From contig CALANA010000229.1 in the NCBI GenBank assembly GCA_937925925.1, positions 1 through 39,575 on the forward strand: a stretch of DNA of 39,575 nucleotides, given 5' to 3'. Source of the stretch: an uncultured Chloroflexales bacterium (GTDB taxonomy: Bacteria; Chloroflexota; Chloroflexia; Chloroflexales; Chloroflexaceae). Both the position numbers and the translations under genes were made by a program. Within the stretch, counting starts at the first letter, position 1, and every line of letters starts with the position of its first letter. The notes beneath the pieces are model-generated. The model was given only the letters and a program-made list of their open reading frames with translations, was not told the origin of the DNA and made no database searches. Positions 1 to 7,837 of this stretch are shown piece by piece.

Positions 1-1
1 T

Positions 2-30
2 GCCTTTGTGCCTGCCGCAGGCGCAAAGGC
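2..30. terminator. Hairpin upstream of carA
   Basis: The arms GCCTTTG-T-GCCTG and CAGGC-G-CAAAGGC pair over 13 positions (one T-G wobble) around a CCG loop. It could end transcription of a gene left of the window, or act in the carA leader. No T-run follows, so a terminator role is only a guess. Confidence 0.4.
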
Positions 31-99
31 TATCTGACCATACCACTGCGTAAGTCATGAAGCCTACAGAACACAGCACAGTATGAAGCGGAGGGTAGT

Positions 100-1248
100 T
101 TGGAAGCACTCCTGGTATTGGAGGATGGACGTAGCTTCAGGGGGCAGTCGTTTGGTGCTACCGGCGAACGAGTCGGCGAGGTTGTCTTTAACACGGGTAT
201 GACGGGTTATCAGGAAATCCTGTCTGACCCATCCTACTGCGGGCAACTGGTGATCATGACCGCGCCGCATATTGGAAATACCGGCGTAAACGACTTTGAC
301 CCGGAATCGTGGCGACCACAGGTGGCGGGCTTTATTGTCCGGTTTCACAGCGAACACTACAGCTCGTGGCGCGCACGGGGCAGCCTGAGCCAGTTGCTCC
401 GCGACCATCAGATCGTGGCCATTAGCGAAATAGATACCCGCGCCCTGACGCGCCATATTCGTTCGGCAGGGGCAATGCGCGGGATTATCTCAACCGAGGA
501 CGATCATGTAGAACGTCTGGCTGCCAGAGCAAGGGCAGCACCGCCAATGATCGGCCAGGATCTGACCCGGCTGGTTACGTGTGAGGAACCATATCACTGG
601 ACAGAAGGCAGTAGTGCGTTCAAGGTAACGTGTGCTGCGCGACAGACGACTGGCATGCCACAGACGCCAGGTACCCCTATCCTGCATGTCGTGGCCTATG
701 ACTTCGGACTGAAACGCACCATCTTGCGCCGCCTGGTCGATCATGGCTGCCGGGTGACGGTCGTTCCCGCCACCACCACCGCCGCCGATGTACTGCAACG
801 GCAACCGGATGGGGTTTTCTACTCAAATGGCCCCGGCGATCCCGCTGCGGCAGAGTATGCACTGGAACCGCTGCGGGCACTGATCGGACGTGTGCCAGTA
901 TTCGGCATCTGTCTGGGGCATCAGTTGATGGGACTGGCGCTGGGGGGACGTACCTTCAAGCTGCCATTTGGGCATCACGGCACCAACCACCCCGTGCGGC
1001 ATCTGCACAGTGGCCGGGTCGAAATTACCTCGCAAAATCACGGCTTTGCGGTTGATGCCGATACTTTACCAGCCGAAGTCGAAGTAACCCATATCAATCT
1101 GAATGACCAGACTGTCGAAGGTCTGCGGCATCGCTCGCTGCCGGCATTTAGTGTGCAGTATCATCCAGAAGCTGGCCCTGGCCCACACGATGCCACCTAT
1201 CTGTTTGCCGATTTTGTAGACATGATGCGCGAACATACCAGAGTCTGA
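100..1248 (+). CDS. carA: Carbamoyl-phosphate synthase small subunit
   Basis: This is the glutaminase subunit of carbamoyl-phosphate synthase. It releases ammonia from glutamine for the large subunit (CarB, not in this window), feeding pyrimidine and arginine synthesis in the cytoplasm. The N-terminal half has the CarA-specific GQSFGATGE and NTGMTGYQE segments. The C-terminal half is a class I amidotransferase with GICLGHQ (nucleophile Cys271) and [10 protein letters not shown] (His355, Glu357), so the triad looks intact. Its 382 residues are normal for the family. The start is a TTG preceded by GGAGGG at about 7 nt. The next gene starts 5 nt after the stop, so the two are probably cotranscribed. 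argB at 18304 is another arginine-pathway gene, but it is not linked to this one. Confidence 0.96.
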   Translation: MEALLVLEDGRSFRGQSFGATGERVGEVVFNTGMTGYQEILSDPSYCGQLVIMTAPHIGNTGVNDFDPESWRPQVAGFIVRFHSEHYSSWRARGSLSQLLRDHQIVAISEIDTRALTRHIRSAGAMRGIISTEDDHVERLAARARAAPPMIGQDLTRLVTCEEPYHWTEGSSAFKVTCAARQTTGMPQTPGTPILHVVAYDFGLKRTILRRLVDHGCRVTVVPATTTAADVLQRQPDGVFYSNGPGDPAAAEYALEPLRALIGRVPVFGICLGHQLMGLALGGRTFKLPFGHHGTNHPVRHLHSGRVEITSQNHGFAVDADTLPAEVEVTHINLNDQTVEGLRHRSLPAFSVQYHPEAGPGPHDATYLFADFVDMMREHTRV

Positions 1249-1253
1249 ATACG

Positions 1254-2102
1254 ATGGATGACCAACAATGCGATGATGCTTCCCGGCCTGACCCGCGCAA
1301 CAAACTCAATGATCTAACGGGCCGCGAGTGGGTGTATGCGCTGCGTTCGGTGATTACCACGCGCTATCCTACCAGCGGGCCGGAGGCCTATGCCCACACC
1401 CTGCGGCGACGACATCCTTCACCCAAACCACCGCAGTTGATGGCCGAGTTGATTCGCTTTTTCACGCGACGCGGTGGGCACGTCCTGGATCCATTTGCCG
1501 GAGTAGGGGGCACATTGCTGGCCTGCTCGTTGGAAGGACGCACGGGGGTGGGCATTGAACTGGCCCAGGAGTATGCCGATTGCTATTATCACGTGTGTCA
1601 GACGCTCCAACTCGCACCGCAGCCACTGATTGTGGGCGATGCGCGCCATTTGCATGCGTATGCTGAGGTCGTGGCCCGGCCATTTGATCTGATACTCACC
1701 GATCCACCCTATGCGGCCATGCAAGCGCGTACTAAGACTGGCGAACACAAGAAACGCGGACGGAGTGCGGCAACACCTTTTACCGACTCGACGGCCGATC
1801 TGGGTAATCTGGATTATCAAACCTTCCTCAGCGAGCTACGGAACATCGTGGAGCAAGCGCTGGTATGGCTGAAGCCCGGCGGGCATCTGGTACTGTTTAC
1901 CAAAGATTTGCAGCCCGCGCACGATCATCATAACATGCTCCATGCCGACATTGTGCAAACGCTGTGGTCGGTGCCCAGATTGGCATTTCGGGGCTATCGC
2001 ATCTGGCACGATCAGAGCCAGAATCTGTATCCATTTGGCTATCCCTTTGCATTTGTGGCGAATCAAGTGCATCAGTTTATTTTGATCTTTCGTTACGCAT
2101 AA
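1254..2102 (+). CDS. Orphan N4/N6-type DNA methyltransferase
   Basis: A SAM-dependent methyltransferase of 282 residues. The SAM-binding motif DPFAGVGGT lies at residues 79-87 and is followed by the usual GxGIEL strand. The catalytic DPPY is at 150-153. The lead-in RRHPSPKPPQLM before motif I and the late WLKPGGHLVLF strand are typical of amino-methyltransferases acting on exocyclic amines of DNA (PF01555-like). Motif I precedes DPPY. No target-recognition domain is obvious, and no restriction enzyme lies nearby, so this is an orphan; an RNA substrate cannot be excluded. It starts 5 nt after carA. Its TAA stop (2100-2102) coincides with the TA target of a repeat element that begins at 2102. 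Confidence 0.8.
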   Translation: MDDQQCDDASRPDPRNKLNDLTGREWVYALRSVITTRYPTSGPEAYAHTLRRRHPSPKPPQLMAELIRFFTRRGGHVLDPFAGVGGTLLACSLEGRTGVGIELAQEYADCYYHVCQTLQLAPQPLIVGDARHLHAYAEVVARPFDLILTDPPYAAMQARTKTGEHKKRGRSAATPFTDSTADLGNLDYQTFLSELRNIVEQALVWLKPGGHLVLFTKDLQPAHDHHNMLHADIVQTLWSVPRLAFRGYRIWHDQSQNLYPFGYPFAFVANQVHQFILIFRYA

Positions 2103-2236
2103 TATCGTTTCGACGTGAACATGTCGCATGGTCTTGCCATCCGTTCTCCAACGAGACTGCGTCGTGGTGGTCTGGGGGGAGCCTGCCCCTCCGTCCATGT
2201 GGGGATGTCGGCGTAAGCGGAATGTTGAAGTCGGTA
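2102..2236. mobile_element. MITE-like element A, copy 1
   Basis: A 135-bp element. The left end ATATCGTTTCGACGTGAACA matches the family consensus ATACCGTTTCGACGTGAACA. The right end read in reverse starts TACCGACTTCAACATTCCGC, a degenerate inverted copy. TA flanks both sides (2100-2101 and 2237-2238). Removing the element plus one TA leaves GCA-TAA and then 15 nt to the ATG at 2255, so it appears to have inserted into the methyltransferase stop codon and spread apart a tight gene pair. It has no coding capacity. Right ends in this family read GGTATAA, which resembles a -10 box. Confidence 0.75.
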
Positions 2237-2254
2237 TAAAGAAGACTGGAAAAA

Positions 2255-2806
2255 ATGATGAAGATCTATACGAAAACCGGGGATACCGGCCAGACCGGGT
2301 TATTTGGCGGAGGGCGGGTGAGCAAGGACTCGCTACGGGTGCATGCGTATGGCTCTGTTGATGAACTGAATGCCGTCCTGGGCGTTGCACGTGCTATTGG
2401 TATGGATGCAACATTGGATACGCTGCTGGCGCGAATTCAGGATGAGTTGTTCGTACTGGGGGCCGATCTGGCGACGCCCGGTGAAGCGAAGTATATTCCA
2501 CGGGTTGATAGCGATTATGTGACTCGCCTGGAGCAGGAGATTGATCAGTTTGAAGCCGAACTGGAACCGTTGAAGCAGTTCATTCTGCCTGGTGGCACAC
2601 CAGCGGCCGCCCAGTTGCATCTGGCACGTACCGTTTGTCGCCGCGCCGAGCGGCAGGTTGTCTCGCTCCAGGCCACAGAAGAAGCGCTGAACAGCATCAC
2701 ACTGCTCTACCTCAATCGGCTGTCGGACTGGTTGTTTGTGCTGGCACGGCTGGCGAATGCGCGAGCCGGAGTTGCGGATGTACCGTGGCACAATCCGGCC
2801 AGCTAA
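2255..2806 (+). CDS. pduO: PduO-type ATP:cob(I)alamin adenosyltransferase
   Basis: Transfers the adenosyl group of ATP to cob(I)alamin to make coenzyme B12, used by mutases and class II ribonucleotide reductase. The protein (183 residues) opens with the PduO ATP-binding signature KIYTKTGDTGQTGLFGG followed by SKDSLRVHAYGSVDELNA. The later segments LPGGTPAAAQLHLART, CRRAERQV and LNRLSDWLF are the family's conserved C-terminal helices. Length and motifs are complete. Two ATGs are adjacent at the start (2255 and 2258). Before the repeat element inserted upstream, this gene would have been 15 nt behind the methyltransferase and probably in the carA operon. Confidence 0.93.
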   Translation: MMKIYTKTGDTGQTGLFGGGRVSKDSLRVHAYGSVDELNAVLGVARAIGMDATLDTLLARIQDELFVLGADLATPGEAKYIPRVDSDYVTRLEQEIDQFEAELEPLKQFILPGGTPAAAQLHLARTVCRRAERQVVSLQATEEALNSITLLYLNRLSDWLFVLARLANARAGVADVPWHNPAS

Positions 2807-3044
2807 CATGATCACAACTTACGCGGTGGGGACATCTGCCGACCGGCTTCGCCTATGGCACTGTGGAAGAAACGCTCTTTTCCCTCCCCAGGTTTTCGCC
2901 TTCGGCGAGCATTTGGGCAGAAAAACAACAACAATACCACGCTGCCGAACGTGAAACGACCAACTGATCAGTCCACTGCGTGACTCGTGATGCTGTATGC
3001 ACAGGCATGGCATGTGTACACGTTTCAAAAAGTGACCATAACGT

Positions 3045-4487
3045 ATGTCAAAACGGGTCTTGATTTTATCGGCCAGCGTTGGCTCCGGCCACCAGGCCGC
3101 CGCCAGCGCCCTGGAGCAGGTCTTTCGCCAGGCCGACGGGGTGGAGGTAATCAACCAGGATGCCCTGGCCCTCACCAGTGATACCTATCGGGCCATTGCG
3201 GCCGACGCCTACACCACCCTGGTGCGCGAGAGTCCGTGGTTGTTGGGTTGGTGGTACGATGCCCATGACTTGCCATTCAAGAACGAGGGGCTGATTCGGC
3301 GTGCCTTTGATCTGCTGAATGCGCAGCAACTGGTGCGGTTTATTAAACAGTTTGACCCACATATCTCGGTCTGTACCCACTTTATGCCTGCCGGGATTAT
3401 TGCCCAGTTGATGGCGCAACAGGAACTCAATACCTCTCTGGCAATCGTCACCACCGATTACGATTTTCATGGCATGTGGCTCAGTCCGACCTTCAACCGC
3501 TATTTTGTGGCGCTGGCAGAAACACGAGCGCACCTGATGGCACTGAGCATACCGGAACATCGCATTACCGTTTCGGGCATTCCCATTCACACAGCCTTCA
3601 GCCAGCCGGTAGATCGAGCGGCGGTGCTGGCGCACTACCAGCTTGACCCCGAACGTCCGGTACTGCTTATTTCGGCGGGTGCAGTGGGCGGTGGCCCGGC
3701 ACGCGAGATCGTGATGCGCGTGATGCAACTCCAGCACGATGCCCAGGCGATAGTGATCTGTGGACGCAACGAGCAACTCCGCCGCGACATTGAGGCCATG
3801 GTCTTCCCACTGGTAACAAAGTTCCGCGTGTTGGGCTATTCAACCGACATGCCTAATCTGATGCGTATAGCCACACTGTTTATTGGCAAACCGGGCGGCC
3901 TGACCTCGTCTGAGTGTATGGCATCGGGCCTGCCGATGGTCATTGTTTCACCCATACCCGGTCAGGAGGAGCGCAACAGCAACCACCTGCTCGAACAGGG
4001 CGTGGCCGTGCGCTGTAATGATGTGGTAACGCTGACCTTCAAGCTGGATCAGTTGCTTGCTGATCCAGATCGGTTACAGCGTATGCGCGCCAATACGCGC
4101 CACCTTGGTCGCCCTGATGCTGCCCAGACGATCGTCCAGACGCTGCTGAATGGACGCTTGACGCCGCTGCAGATCAGCCGCGCCCAGCAGCGCAGTATGA
4201 TTGAGGCTGCGCGCGGGATGGTGCGGGTAGAACGCTCCCGACACGGTACAACCGACTTGATCGCCCTCTATCATGATCAGACGGGAGTGCTGATCGCAGT
4301 GATCTCACGCCAGCAGTTTCGACTGCTCCGCCGACGTATGGCACCCTCTGGCCCCGCTACATACACGCTGCCAGCCAGGATGATCACCACTTTACGCCAG
4401 GATGGACTGTCGCCAGATATCCTGCACAAACTGGAACAGGCATTGAAGAACCAGGAAGCACTTACTCTGCGTCGTATCCGACTGTAA
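3045..4487 (+). CDS. MGDG-synthase/UgtP-type diacylglycerol glycosyltransferase
   Basis: A GT28 (MurG-like) glycosyltransferase of 480 residues, predicted to move a sugar from a nucleotide sugar onto diacylglycerol at the inner membrane face. The N-terminal domain has the MGDG-synthase signature ILSASVGSGHQAAASAL (residues about 7-23) and CTHFMPAGI. The C-terminal donor-binding domain has GKPGGLTSSECMASGLP and PGQEERN. About 100 residues follow the GT fold and look family-specific. Chloroflexia make mono- and digalactosyl diacylglycerol, so a galactolipid role is plausible, but the sugar cannot be read from sequence. The gene stands alone: 238 bp separate it from the upstream gene and about 110 bp from the next. 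Confidence 0.82.
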   Translation: MSKRVLILSASVGSGHQAAASALEQVFRQADGVEVINQDALALTSDTYRAIAADAYTTLVRESPWLLGWWYDAHDLPFKNEGLIRRAFDLLNAQQLVRFIKQFDPHISVCTHFMPAGIIAQLMAQQELNTSLAIVTTDYDFHGMWLSPTFNRYFVALAETRAHLMALSIPEHRITVSGIPIHTAFSQPVDRAAVLAHYQLDPERPVLLISAGAVGGGPAREIVMRVMQLQHDAQAIVICGRNEQLRRDIEAMVFPLVTKFRVLGYSTDMPNLMRIATLFIGKPGGLTSSECMASGLPMVIVSPIPGQEERNSNHLLEQGVAVRCNDVVTLTFKLDQLLADPDRLQRMRANTRHLGRPDAAQTIVQTLLNGRLTPLQISRAQQRSMIEAARGMVRVERSRHGTTDLIALYHDQTGVLIAVISRQQFRLLRRRMAPSGPATYTLPARMITTLRQDGLSPDILHKLEQALKNQEALTLRRIRL

Positions 4488-4547
4488 ATGCAATAACACG
4501 AATGACAAAGACGGTACATAAAAACAACGCCCATCGATCAAGAAGAA

Positions 4548-4556
4548 TGGTATTAT
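4548..4556 (+). promoter_or_regulatory. Extended -10 promoter for the LarA-like gene
   Basis: TGgTATTAT fits an extended -10 (TGnTATAAT). Transcription would start near 4563, on top of the first in-frame ATG. This favours the ATG at 4602, which has GAGAGG upstream, as the translation start. Confidence 0.5.
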
Positions 4557-4601
4557 TCCAACATGCTGCAACCCGTAGCCAACAATAGACGAGAGGCAAC
4601 G

Positions 4602-5876
4602 ATGCAACTCAATCTGGCAATTGAAGATTTGCTTGTTGATCTTCCACTCCCAACGCTGTACCGCGTGCGGCAGCATTGGGACTCGCAGCCCGTAACCGAT
4701 ATTGACGGAACAGTGCGAGCGCAGCTCGATGCGGTGGGGCTACGCGCACATATCATACCGGGGATGCGGGTTGCAGTCACGGCTGGCAGTCGCGGCATCC
4801 GCAATATTGTACCGATTATGCGCGCCAGCGTTGCCTGGCTACGGGCAGCGGGGGCGCAACCCTTTCTGGTGCCGGCAATGGGCAGTCATGGCGGGGCAAC
4901 CGCAGCAGGTCAGGTGCGCTTGCTGGCCGATCTGGGGCTGACCGAGGAAAGTGTAGGGTGTCCCATTCAGGCGACGATGGACGTGGTTGAACTGGGCACA
5001 CTGGCCGATGGGACACCGGTCTTTATGGATCGCTACGCAGCCGAAGCAGATGGCGTGCTGGTGATTAATCGGATTAAACCGCATACGTCGTTCAAGGCAG
5101 AGATCGAGAGTGGTCTGGCCAAGATGTGCGCCGTGGGGCTGGGCAAGCAGCGTGGTGCTGAGATGGTGCATCGGCGTGGGGTGTATGGGTTGCGGGCATT
5201 GCTGGTACCGATGGCCCGGATGGTTGTGGAGCGTGGACGTGTGCTGGCCGGTCTGGCCATTCTAGAGGATGCCCGCGATCATACGGCTGCGCTGGTTGCC
5301 CTACCATCGGCAGACATCGGTGGGCCAGGCGAGGCGACGCTGCTGGAGCAGAGCAAGGCCCTGCTGCCCCGATTGCCCTTTGATCACCTGGATGTTCTGG
5401 TGGTAGACGAGATCGGCAAGAATATTAGCGGCACCGGTGTTGATACGAATGTGATTGGACGCTTGCGTATTCCCGGCGAACCAGAGCCAGACCGTCCGCG
5501 CATCAATGTGATTGTGGCGCTTGATCTGACCGATGCCAGCCATGGCAATGCCACCGGGATCGGCCTGGTGGACATTATTCCGGCCCGGCTGGCGCAGAAA
5601 ATTGATTTTCATGCCACCTATATCAACAACCTCACATCGGGGTTGATAGGCTTACGGAAAGGTGCCCTCCCGATCACCCTGCCCACCGCACGCGCTGCGA
5701 TCGCCGCCGCGTTACAGATGTGTGGGCAACCGGATATGGCAGCGATTGGGTTGGTACGCATTCCCAACACGCTGTTGCTCGAAGAATTGCATGTAAGCGC
5801 CGCGCTGCTGCCGGAGGTGGCAACGCATGCGCAGCTCGAGGTACTGGGTACAGCCGCATGGACGGGCGTGGTATAA
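4602..5876 (+). CDS. LarA-like (lactate racemase domain, DUF2088) protein
   Basis: A 424-residue protein resembling the nickel-pincer racemase/epimerase family. Visible anchors are AGSRG (about 61-65), GSHGG (94-98), RIKPHTSFKAE (His161), Lys174 in GLAK, and His190. The Lys174-to-His190 spacing of 16 equals that recalled for the pincer Lys184 and nickel ligand His200 of Lactobacillus LarA. The interval from His161 to the lysine is 13 rather than 10. The substrate is unknown, and members of this family act on various 2-hydroxy acids. The cofactor-making genes larB, larC and larE are not in the window. The start at 4602 is preferred over 4563 because a promoter-like TGgTATTAT ends just before 4563. 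Confidence 0.7.
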   Translation: MQLNLAIEDLLVDLPLPTLYRVRQHWDSQPVTDIDGTVRAQLDAVGLRAHIIPGMRVAVTAGSRGIRNIVPIMRASVAWLRAAGAQPFLVPAMGSHGGATAAGQVRLLADLGLTEESVGCPIQATMDVVELGTLADGTPVFMDRYAAEADGVLVINRIKPHTSFKAEIESGLAKMCAVGLGKQRGAEMVHRRGVYGLRALLVPMARMVVERGRVLAGLAILEDARDHTAALVALPSADIGGPGEATLLEQSKALLPRLPFDHLDVLVVDEIGKNISGTGVDTNVIGRLRIPGEPEPDRPRINVIVALDLTDASHGNATGIGLVDIIPARLAQKIDFHATYINNLTSGLIGLRKGALPITLPTARAAIAAALQMCGQPDMAAIGLVRIPNTLLLEELHVSAALLPEVATHAQLEVLGTAAWTGVV

Positions 5877-5889
5877 ACGTTAACGCTGG

Positions 5890-5919
5890 TTGCAGCACGG
5901 TTCGTAGCAATGCTATAAT
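5890..5919 (+). promoter_or_regulatory. Sigma-70-type promoter for the sfsA-like operon
   Basis: TTGCAG (5890-5895), an 18-bp spacer, then TGcTATAAT with a perfect TATAAT at 5914-5919. This is the best promoter match on the + strand here. It would drive the three genes from 5993 to 9145. Confidence 0.65.
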
Positions 5920-5992
5920 GGTACCACATATGACATATTCTATGCAGCCGCAGAGTACCGTTCTGTACATAGAGGATTGATAAGGTGACGAA

Positions 5993-6727
5993 GTGACGCT
6001 CGTCCGCATTCCGCTGGTCTCGGATGCGGCCATCGTGCTGGCCACACTGGTATCACGTCCGACACACCTGGTTATTGAAGCACGTATCGACCGTCAGGTG
6101 GTGCTGGCACATCTCGCTGATCGCGGATACCTGGATGCGTGGCTCGTTCCTGGCGCGCCATTGTTGCTCGCTGTACGTGCTTCTATCGGTCAAAAGCAGG
6201 CGTTTCATGTGGCAGGGGTGTATGTGGGTGATGAACTGATTGCCCTCGATACCCATGTGCCACGACGACTCATCGCTGCAGCATTGGACAAGGATGCCCT
6301 GCCCCAATTTGTACACTATACGAAAGTCCAGCCAAAAGTAATAGTACGCAAACATCGCTTTGATTTTCGGCTAGGAGTCGGATTGGCTACATGCTTGCTG
6401 AATGTATACCCGGTGCGTCAGGTTATCGACGGGATCGCACGGTTTCCAGATGCACCTGACCCGCAGGTTGTCCAGCAATTCGATGTGTTGACTGAACTGG
6501 TGCGTTATGGGCAACGCGCTGCAGCCATTTTTGTGGTTCTGCGCAACACGGCGCAGGCACTGGTACCTCATGAGCCAGTGGATCCCCTCTTTGCCCGTGC
6601 ATTCCGCCGCGCTATTGCATCCGGGGTTGAGATCTATGCCTACTGCTGTCCCCTTTCGCCAGAAGGTATCCATCTGGGTTCGTCACTTCCGGTGTATGGC
6701 TCGCTTACATCGGTTCCCGTTCAATAA
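5993..6727 (+). CDS. SfsA-like protein with degenerate nuclease site
   Basis: A divergent homologue of SfsA, the sugar fermentation stimulation protein, which has an OB-like N-terminal domain and a PD-(D/E)XK-type nuclease domain. The alignment is clear from residue 120 onward: HRFDF matches SRIDF of E. coli SfsA, FPDAPD matches FPDAVT, GQRAAAIFVVL matches GQRAVIFFAVL, and GVEIYAY-SPEG matches GVEILAY-SAEG. The Asp of the RxDF strand (Asp124) is kept. The next strand, CYIEVKSV in E. coli, reads CLLNVYPV here, so the Glu and Lys of the presumed active site are Asn137 and Tyr139. Nuclease activity is therefore unlikely and a binding role more so. The GTG start follows AAGG at close range. The stop is 2 nt before the next ATG, so translation is coupled. 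Confidence 0.78.
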   Translation: MTLVRIPLVSDAAIVLATLVSRPTHLVIEARIDRQVVLAHLADRGYLDAWLVPGAPLLLAVRASIGQKQAFHVAGVYVGDELIALDTHVPRRLIAAALDKDALPQFVHYTKVQPKVIVRKHRFDFRLGVGLATCLLNVYPVRQVIDGIARFPDAPDPQVVQQFDVLTELVRYGQRAAAIFVVLRNTAQALVPHEPVDPLFARAFRRAIASGVEIYAYCCPLSPEGIHLGSSLPVYGSLTSVPVQ

Positions 6728-6729
6728 GT

Positions 6730-7800
6730 ATGCCGCATACTCCTGATGATTCACCGGCACCGGAAAGATACGAGTCGCTTGCCGGTTTACCGGTTGCGCT
6801 GGTATGGGTGGTACTGCTCGTTGGAAGTTTTGTGTTGATCACCGCCGAGACAGCTATGCCACCGGCGGAGCGCTGGTCTGCGTTGACCACCTTTGTGCTG
6901 TTGACCCTGGCCTATGTGCTGCAAGGGTATACCCGTCTCTACGACGCACTCGGTTACATTGTGCAGCAGAATAGGCGAGCATTGATGGCGCTGGTGGCAC
7001 TGGTTCCTACGCTGTATGTTTCTTATAGTTATACCGTTGACGCTTTTACCTGGAGCGGTCTGATAACCGCCGTCCTCTTTGTGGCAGTGCCAACCGTGGC
7101 CTTCCTGCAAAACCAGCGCGCACGCTATCCAACCCTGCTCGATGGTGTAGCCGTCCTCTATCTGTGGCTCTCGGTTACATTCCATCTGGTGCCGAATGTG
7201 CAACTGCCACAACGAGGCGGGCAGATTGGCTTTTTTTCCTACAGTGCTATGCCCTTGCTACTATTGTTGCTGGCAGCACGGGGCTGGTCGGGACTGGGGT
7301 TTACCTGGTTTCTACGATGGTCGGATCTGCGGGTGACATTGCTGATCACCAGCCTCCTGCTGTTCCTCCTCACCCCGATCATGCTGGCGATGTATCCGAC
7401 TCGGCCAGCCGTTATGCCGACTACCCTGGAATTGTTAACACGGGCGGTGATGATCTACTTTCTTGTGGCGCTGCCCCAGGAGATCCTCTTTCGCGGCATG
7501 GTGCAAAAAGGTATCGAACGCACAGCCGAACGAGCATTGCACCGTAGCACACGGCCTGGTAACCGCCGGCCTGGCTCATGGCTGCCCCACCCGCGCTGGT
7601 TGAGCCTGCTCCTGGCAGCAATGCTCTGCGCTGCCGTACAACCTCTGGCCCCCATGCTGCCCGATGGCAGGTTTTTGTTGGCTTTCCTGACCAGTCTGGG
7701 GTATGGGTATGTCTACCAGCACACGGGCAAAGTCACGGCGTCGGCGATGGTGCATATGCTTGTGTTGTGGTGCTGGAGCGTTTTTATCTATGACCTATGA
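6730..7800 (+). CDS. CPBP-family intramembrane protease-like membrane protein
   Basis: A 356-residue polytopic protein with about 9-10 hydrophobic segments. The C-terminal third resembles the CPBP (Abi/Rce1-like) domain: PQEILFRG at 249-256 stands for the EExxxR motif, and FLTSLGYGYVYQHTGKVTASAMVHMLV matches the later helix carrying the metal-binding-type His. The first Glu of the usual EE pair is Gln250; Glu251 and the following Arg are kept. The substitution may weaken proteolysis, though QE variants are not rare as far as I recall. It lies 2 nt after the SfsA-like gene and 37 nt before the MFS gene. The substrate is unknown. Confidence 0.66.
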   Translation: MPHTPDDSPAPERYESLAGLPVALVWVVLLVGSFVLITAETAMPPAERWSALTTFVLLTLAYVLQGYTRLYDALGYIVQQNRRALMALVALVPTLYVSYSYTVDAFTWSGLITAVLFVAVPTVAFLQNQRARYPTLLDGVAVLYLWLSVTFHLVPNVQLPQRGGQIGFFSYSAMPLLLLLLAARGWSGLGFTWFLRWSDLRVTLLITSLLLFLLTPIMLAMYPTRPAVMPTTLELLTRAVMIYFLVALPQEILFRGMVQKGIERTAERALHRSTRPGNRRPGSWLPHPRWLSLLLAAMLCAAVQPLAPMLPDGRFLLAFLTSLGYGYVYQHTGKVTASAMVHMLVLWCWSVFIYDL

Positions 7801-7837
7801 AGCGAACGTAAACATTGAAGCAAAAGAAGGCAAATTG

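Noticed and set aside
1254-2102. Restriction-modification system around the methyltransferase
   Set aside because: Neighbours are carA and a cobalamin enzyme; no nuclease or specificity gene is present.
2807-3044. A small gene or riboswitch before the glycosyltransferase
   Set aside because: Only a short CGCC-TTC-GGCG hairpin is visible; no open frame with a ribosome binding site and no known riboswitch core.
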